From Ilex aquifolium (Eukaryota > Streptophyta > Magnoliopsida > Aquifoliales > Aquifoliaceae): a stretch of 64,000 nucleotides of DNA. The notes below the pieces were generated by a model. It was not told where the DNA came from. It did no database searches and saw only the letters and a list, made by a program, of their open reading frames with translations. The stretch lies in NCBI GenBank assembly GCA_951799425.1, contig OX637393.1, positions 6,529,744 through 6,593,743 of the forward strand, read 5' to 3'. The translations under genes were made by a program, and so were the position numbers. Positions 59,873-64,000 of this stretch are shown in pieces (position 1 is the first letter of the stretch; each line of letters opens with the position of its first letter).

Positions 59873-62285
59873 GGGGTGATAGAAGATCTTTGAAGAATCT
59901 GTTGACTTTTTCTGAAAGGTTATGAGGAGTCTTCTGGTCACAGAGAGTTAGCCAGCAGAAGAGTTCTATGTTTTGTTCTAAATGGATTTCAGTTGAAAGG
60001 AAGTTTCTTTTATCTAGTATGGCTGACATCCCTATTAAGAATTTCCCTTTTACTTATTTGGGATGTCCAGTTATTCAAGGTCGAGTTGGAGTCAGTTTCT
60101 TTGAGGGAATATTGTTGCAGTTTAGACAGAGACTGGAAGGGTGGTATACCAAGCTTTTATCGAATATGGGCAGGGTATTGATGGTGCAATATGTCCTTTC
60201 TGCTATGCCAGTTCATTTGCTGGCCTGTCTAAATTTGCCTAAAACTATTATGACGAAACTCAACTCTTTGATGACTGGTTTTGTCTGGTCGAATAAGCTG
60301 GATGTGAAGAGAAGACATTGGGTGGCTTGGGAGAGAATTACTAAACCTAAGATGGAGGGTGGTTTGGGGCTAAGGAGGTTTGAGGAGGTACAGTCTGCTT
60401 TTAGAATGAAACAAGTGTGGAATGTTATGAAGGGCTCTTCTTTGTGGGCCAAAGTCTTTTCCTCTAAGTTTTTAAGAAGAAAACATCTGATGAGATGTTT
60501 GAATAAATCCCATTCAATGTGTTTTGAGATGCTGAAGCCATATTTTGAGAAGGTTGTTTCTTATTCCAGAATGCTGGTGGGTAATGGTTTGAATGTTGAT
60601 TTTTGGTGTGATAACTGGATGGGAAATGGTGCTTTATTAAGTAAGATTGAAATGATGCCTTGATTTTTTCCTAAGATTCATGACTTAATTGTTGATTCTC
60701 ACTGGCAGTTGGATGATTCTCTAGATTTATTGACTGATCAATTAAGGAATGAGGTTTTGGGCTTGGATATTTCTTTTTCAGAGTCTGCAGATAGATTGAT
60801 ATGACAATGCACTGAATCTGGAATTTTCACTATTAAAACAGCTTGGCATCTTATTAGGAGGTAGGGTGTGTCTAATGAGGTGTGTAGGCTTATTTGGAAG
60901 ACGATTATTGCTCCTAGTGCACAACTTATTGGCTGAAAAATTTTGTATCAAGCTTTGCCTTTGGATTCTAATTTTGTAAGGATAGGTGTGTCCTTGGTGA
61001 GTAGGTGTAAGCAGAATGTGGAAGATATGGATCATATTTTTGTTGACTGCGCCTATGCTAAGGCAGTTTGGGGAAAGTTCGTTGTGTTGGGGGGATTTCA
61101 GCTCTTGGAGGGGGACAGCCCTTTGACATGTTTTAAGAGGTTAAATAGAGTTTTTAAAAGAAGATCAGTGGGTCATGGTCTGCTTAGAAGTGTTCCTTTG
61201 TTAATTTTTTGGCAGATTTGGAAAGAGAGATGCCGAAGGATTGCTGGGGAGGGTTTGCTTCATTCTTATTCTATCTTTGTGAAAATTTGCAGCATTCTTC
61301 GGTATCAGGTAAAGAACATAAGGCCGAAGATGCAGGATGATGTTATTGGCTCTTCTTTTTTTGGAATTTTTGCATATTCAAGTTTCCAGTCATGTGGTGA
61401 ACAAAATTATTTGGTTAAATGGATGGAACCTCCTGCTGGTTGCTTAAAGTTAAATACTGATGGGGCTGCCAAGAATAATCCTGGCATAGCAGGTGGTGGT
61501 GCTGTGTTGAGGAATGAGTTTGGGGGATTGGTATTTGCTTCTTGTTTCTTTTATGATGAGTGCTCGAATGTGGCTGCTGAATTTAAAGCTTTGCTGAATG
61601 ACCTGCAGTTAGTTCAGAAGTATGGAGTGTTTGTGTATAAGCTAATAATTGAATGTGACTCTTTAATTATTGTGAATGCAGTTTTGGGTCTTTGTGAGTG
61701 TCCATGGCTTTTCTTGGAAATATTGAGGAAGATTAAGTAGCTGTTAACTGATGTGGAATTCCAAATAAGGCATACTTTTAGAGAAGCTAATGTTGTCGCT
61801 GACAAATTAGCAAATGATGCTGTTGAGTGCAGAAGATCTTTTGATTTTTCTGGAGATTTTCAGCTGCCTTGCGAGGTGAAGATGGCTTTGTGAAGTGATT
61901 TGGGAGGATTGTCTGTGTTGAGAAAGAAACGAATTGTGATTTTTGATGATATGGGTTAATTGGGCTTATGAGTGTTAGATTGGGGCTTTTTGTCTCAATC
62001 TATCTGCTATGTTGGTATGATTGGTTGTTGTCTTAACTGTAGTGTTGGTTTTGTTTGAAACAGACTAGAGGCTTAAGTCTAAAATGGGAAATGCTACTGC
62101 TGCCTTGATGGGTTTTAGCGAACTTTGTTGTTGTTAAAGTTTTTTGGAGGATGCTGCTGAAGTCTTTTTTGACTGGTTTCTTTGGACTTTTGTTTTTTCT
62201 TGTTATGGAAGGCGTCTGTGCCTTACCTTTTGCTTCTTGTAATGGTTTGGCATTTGTGAATAAATAAAATTTTATTATTGTTACA
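59873..62285 (+). mobile_element. 5'-truncated L1-like LINE (RT C-terminus, zinc-binding region, RNase H)
   Basis: One reading frame runs from about 59960 to 61893. It covers the end of the reverse transcriptase (FTYLGCPVIQGRVGVSFF; WEGRVL-type segment), a zf-RVT-like region (about 60810-61080, DHIFVDCAYAKAVWG) and a plant LINE RNase H (61430-61830) with its acidic residues still present (NTDGA, AEFKAL, ECDSLI, VADKLAND). It is interrupted by stops at 60661, about 60803, 60863, 60935 and 61738, and is disturbed near 59930. The RT active site lies upstream of the truncation and is absent. The 3' end has AATAAA at about 62261 and an A-rich tail at 62285. It is dead and was inserted by typical 5'-truncated retrotransposition. 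Confidence 0.85.
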
Positions 62286-63147
62286 AAAAAAATTAAATGG
62301 TATGTTCTTTTTCCATTACATGTTCTTCTTTGCTAGCAATGTGGTTTTTTTTCAACTAATGTTATTAAAATAATAAGGTTGAACCTTGTTTTGACAACTT
62401 TACAGGTCGTATTCTGAAGGAAATGGGTGTTCTTGAACATTTAGAAGAATCAAGTGTATCAAGTGGCTCTCTAACATGCTATGTGTAGAATGAGTTGTGG
62501 GAAAAATATTGTAATTACGTAAGATAATTTTGGTGATCATTTGTTTATTTTAATGTTTACTGCTATTGAATTGTGTTGGAAAGACTTCTTTGTGGGTAAT
62601 GCGATTGGGATCTTGGAGAGATTAATAAGACCACAAATTGTAGTGGGTTACATGGAAGGATCGATAATAAGAGTTATTGGAAGAGTTGCAATTTCATATT
62701 GGTCAATGCTTCAAAATATGGAATGTTCGAACCAAATGATTCTTATTTATGTGGATTTAGTTCTTTGGTTGGACTTGCATATATAATGTGCCTATAACTT
62801 TCATTATTATTATATAAATGAGATTTTAGCTTTTATTATGTTGTGATTAAAATTTGATGTGGTTTTTGAGTTAGGGTTAAGTAATTTATTCTTGAAATTG
62901 GTTATGCAATGGTTTGTGTTGAGAGATTGAATGGTTTGTGTTGGACAATGATGCAATTGATATCACTGTAGACAGGTTGAGATTTTTATGGGTTACTATT
63001 TACAAAAAAAAATTTACAAATTATTTTTTAAAAAATAGAAGGGTTTATATTAATTTTAATTTCTTTAATTAAAAAAATGAAGAAAAAAAACTATTTTAAA
63101 TTGAAGGATTTTGTAAATTGTAAAGTGCTTTTAGACACGGGTTATTA
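62286..63147. other. 3' part of the candidate Helitron
   Basis: No gene recognised. An open frame at 62541-62786 matches nothing I know. Confidence 0.3.
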
Positions 63148-63151
63148 CTAG

Positions 63152-64000
63152 TATATATAATAAAGTAGAGCTGAGTTTAAATCTCAAAACTTATCTTGAG
63201 CTTTTCGTGGCTCAGATCAATTCTCAGCAAAAAATAAGTTATATCCAAATGTCTATTTTATCTCTAATTTTTTGCAGATCAGATTAACTCAAAAATATTG
63301 ATTCGACCAATTAGATTGACAGACGAATTTTATTTTCCCGTTCAAGACACATTCCATTTTTAATTACCTCAAATTAATGCTCTTCCGGTTTCACATTCCA
63401 TTCACGGCTCCCTGACTTTCATATTCACCCCTTAATTCAGAGGAAAAATCTCCCACCAAATCATATATATATCTTCCCCAAATTATGTCTACCTTAATTC
63501 ATTCACTCTTTCTATGGTACCTAATTTATTTTCTTTAGTATTTAGATATTTGTCTTTTGGATTATATAGTGCCGATTTTTAAATTCATTACTGATGAACT
63601 AGAGTGACACATTTGATTTTAGCATTTCATGAAAACTATTTTTTTTCATCTATGATTTCATTGAGTGAGTGAATGATTTTTTCTTTTTCTTTTTTTGTTA
63701 TGTAACTTTAATTTTTGGATTAATGTGAGCAGTATAGAATTTTAATTTTTTTAATACAAAGAGAACAAGACATATTAGCTTAACGTTGGGGACTATTGGG
63801 TGTTTAGATAATGAGTAAATAAGTCCCACTTATTCTAGTTTTCTAAGTCAAGTAAAATATTTTCAATTTAAAAAATAGAAAAGTAAAATATTTTCGGTAC
63901 TCCATTCAATTCTCTATGAAAACGGAGTTTTGTGAATTATCCAAGGGAGTGGAAGAGCATTTTAGAGAGGTTTATATTATGAAAGACCGTGGCATGAGTC
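63152..64000 (+). mobile_element. second Helitron-like head, running off the window
   Basis: Directly after the CTAG end of the first element comes TATATATAATAAAGTAGAGC, matching the head at 56301 except at the second base, and followed about 180 bp later by TTTTATTTTCCCG as in the other heads. It forms a head-to-tail tandem with the previous element. Nothing coding is seen. Confidence 0.5.

Larger units (their letters stand above)
56301..63151 (+). mobile_element. candidate Helitron carrying a LINE fragment
   Basis: The head TCTATATAATAAAGTAGAGC at 56301 is preceded by A. The tail ACACGGGTTATTACTAG ends at 63151 and is followed by T, with a degenerate hairpin (GTGC...ACACG) just before, as in plant Helitrons. 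No Rep/helicase or RPA gene is seen, so it is non-autonomous. Inside are TC/CA microsatellites (56490-56920), an exon-like stretch at 57150-57235, a 2 x 105 bp tandem repeat (58951-59165) and a truncated LINE (59873-62285). Whether all of this belongs to one element is an inference. Confidence 0.5.

Noticed and set aside
1-64000. tRNA, rRNA, CRISPR or bacterial-type operons
   Set aside because: None seen; Pol III boxes found belong to SINEs, and the repeats lack CRISPR spacing.

Overview
The window looks like nuclear DNA from a eudicot plant, probably one with a repeat-rich genome. The evidence is AT-rich intergenic sequence, GT-AG introns, a plant-type LRR receptor kinase, plant AAA-ATPases of the AATP1/ASD type, and dense hAT, MULE, Helitron, SINE, LINE and LTR debris. 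No species can be named from the sequence alone.

Only three host genes look intact. Two are intronless AAA-ATPase genes on the minus strand (15799-17298 and 22413-23942). They are a direct tandem duplicate, about 96% identical in protein, each with the same MULE-type insertion just upstream of its ATG. The third is a four-exon LRR receptor kinase on the plus strand (34789-39884, 1186 aa, reading frame open across all three splice junctions). Its kinase is of the non-RD class (HCD in place of HRD), as in the FLS2/EFR/Xa21 group. A SINE with a perfect 14-bp target duplication sits in its first intron. A decayed copy of its promoter and leader, without the coding region, lies at about 51655-51785.

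Layout: 1-3845 is one arm of an inverted duplication whose other arm is 44185-50660. 3865-5055 is a long foldback element. 5130-8110 holds a palindromic minisatellite, an LTR-like repeat and a Helitron-like head. 8606-13233 is a hAT-type element split by an old, incomplete Ty3/gypsy element. 13670-14165 is a strand-asymmetric C-rich degenerate repeat. 15.4-25.2 kb is the AAA-ATPase duplication. 25.4-33.1 kb is nested transposon debris, including a decayed hAT transposase and a Ty3/gypsy gag relic. 34-40 kb is the receptor kinase. 41-55 kb holds MULE, hAT and SINE elements, several with exact target-site duplications. 56301-63151 is a candidate Helitron carrying a 5'-truncated LINE, followed head-to-tail by a second Helitron head that runs off the window.

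The genes do not form a pathway. One is a probable surface immune receptor; the other two are membrane-anchored AAA-ATPases of a family often induced by stress. I found no convincing undescribed gene system. The most unusual features are structural: the inverted duplication 49 kb apart, the foldback element, the two Helitron ends in tandem, and the receptor promoter relic.
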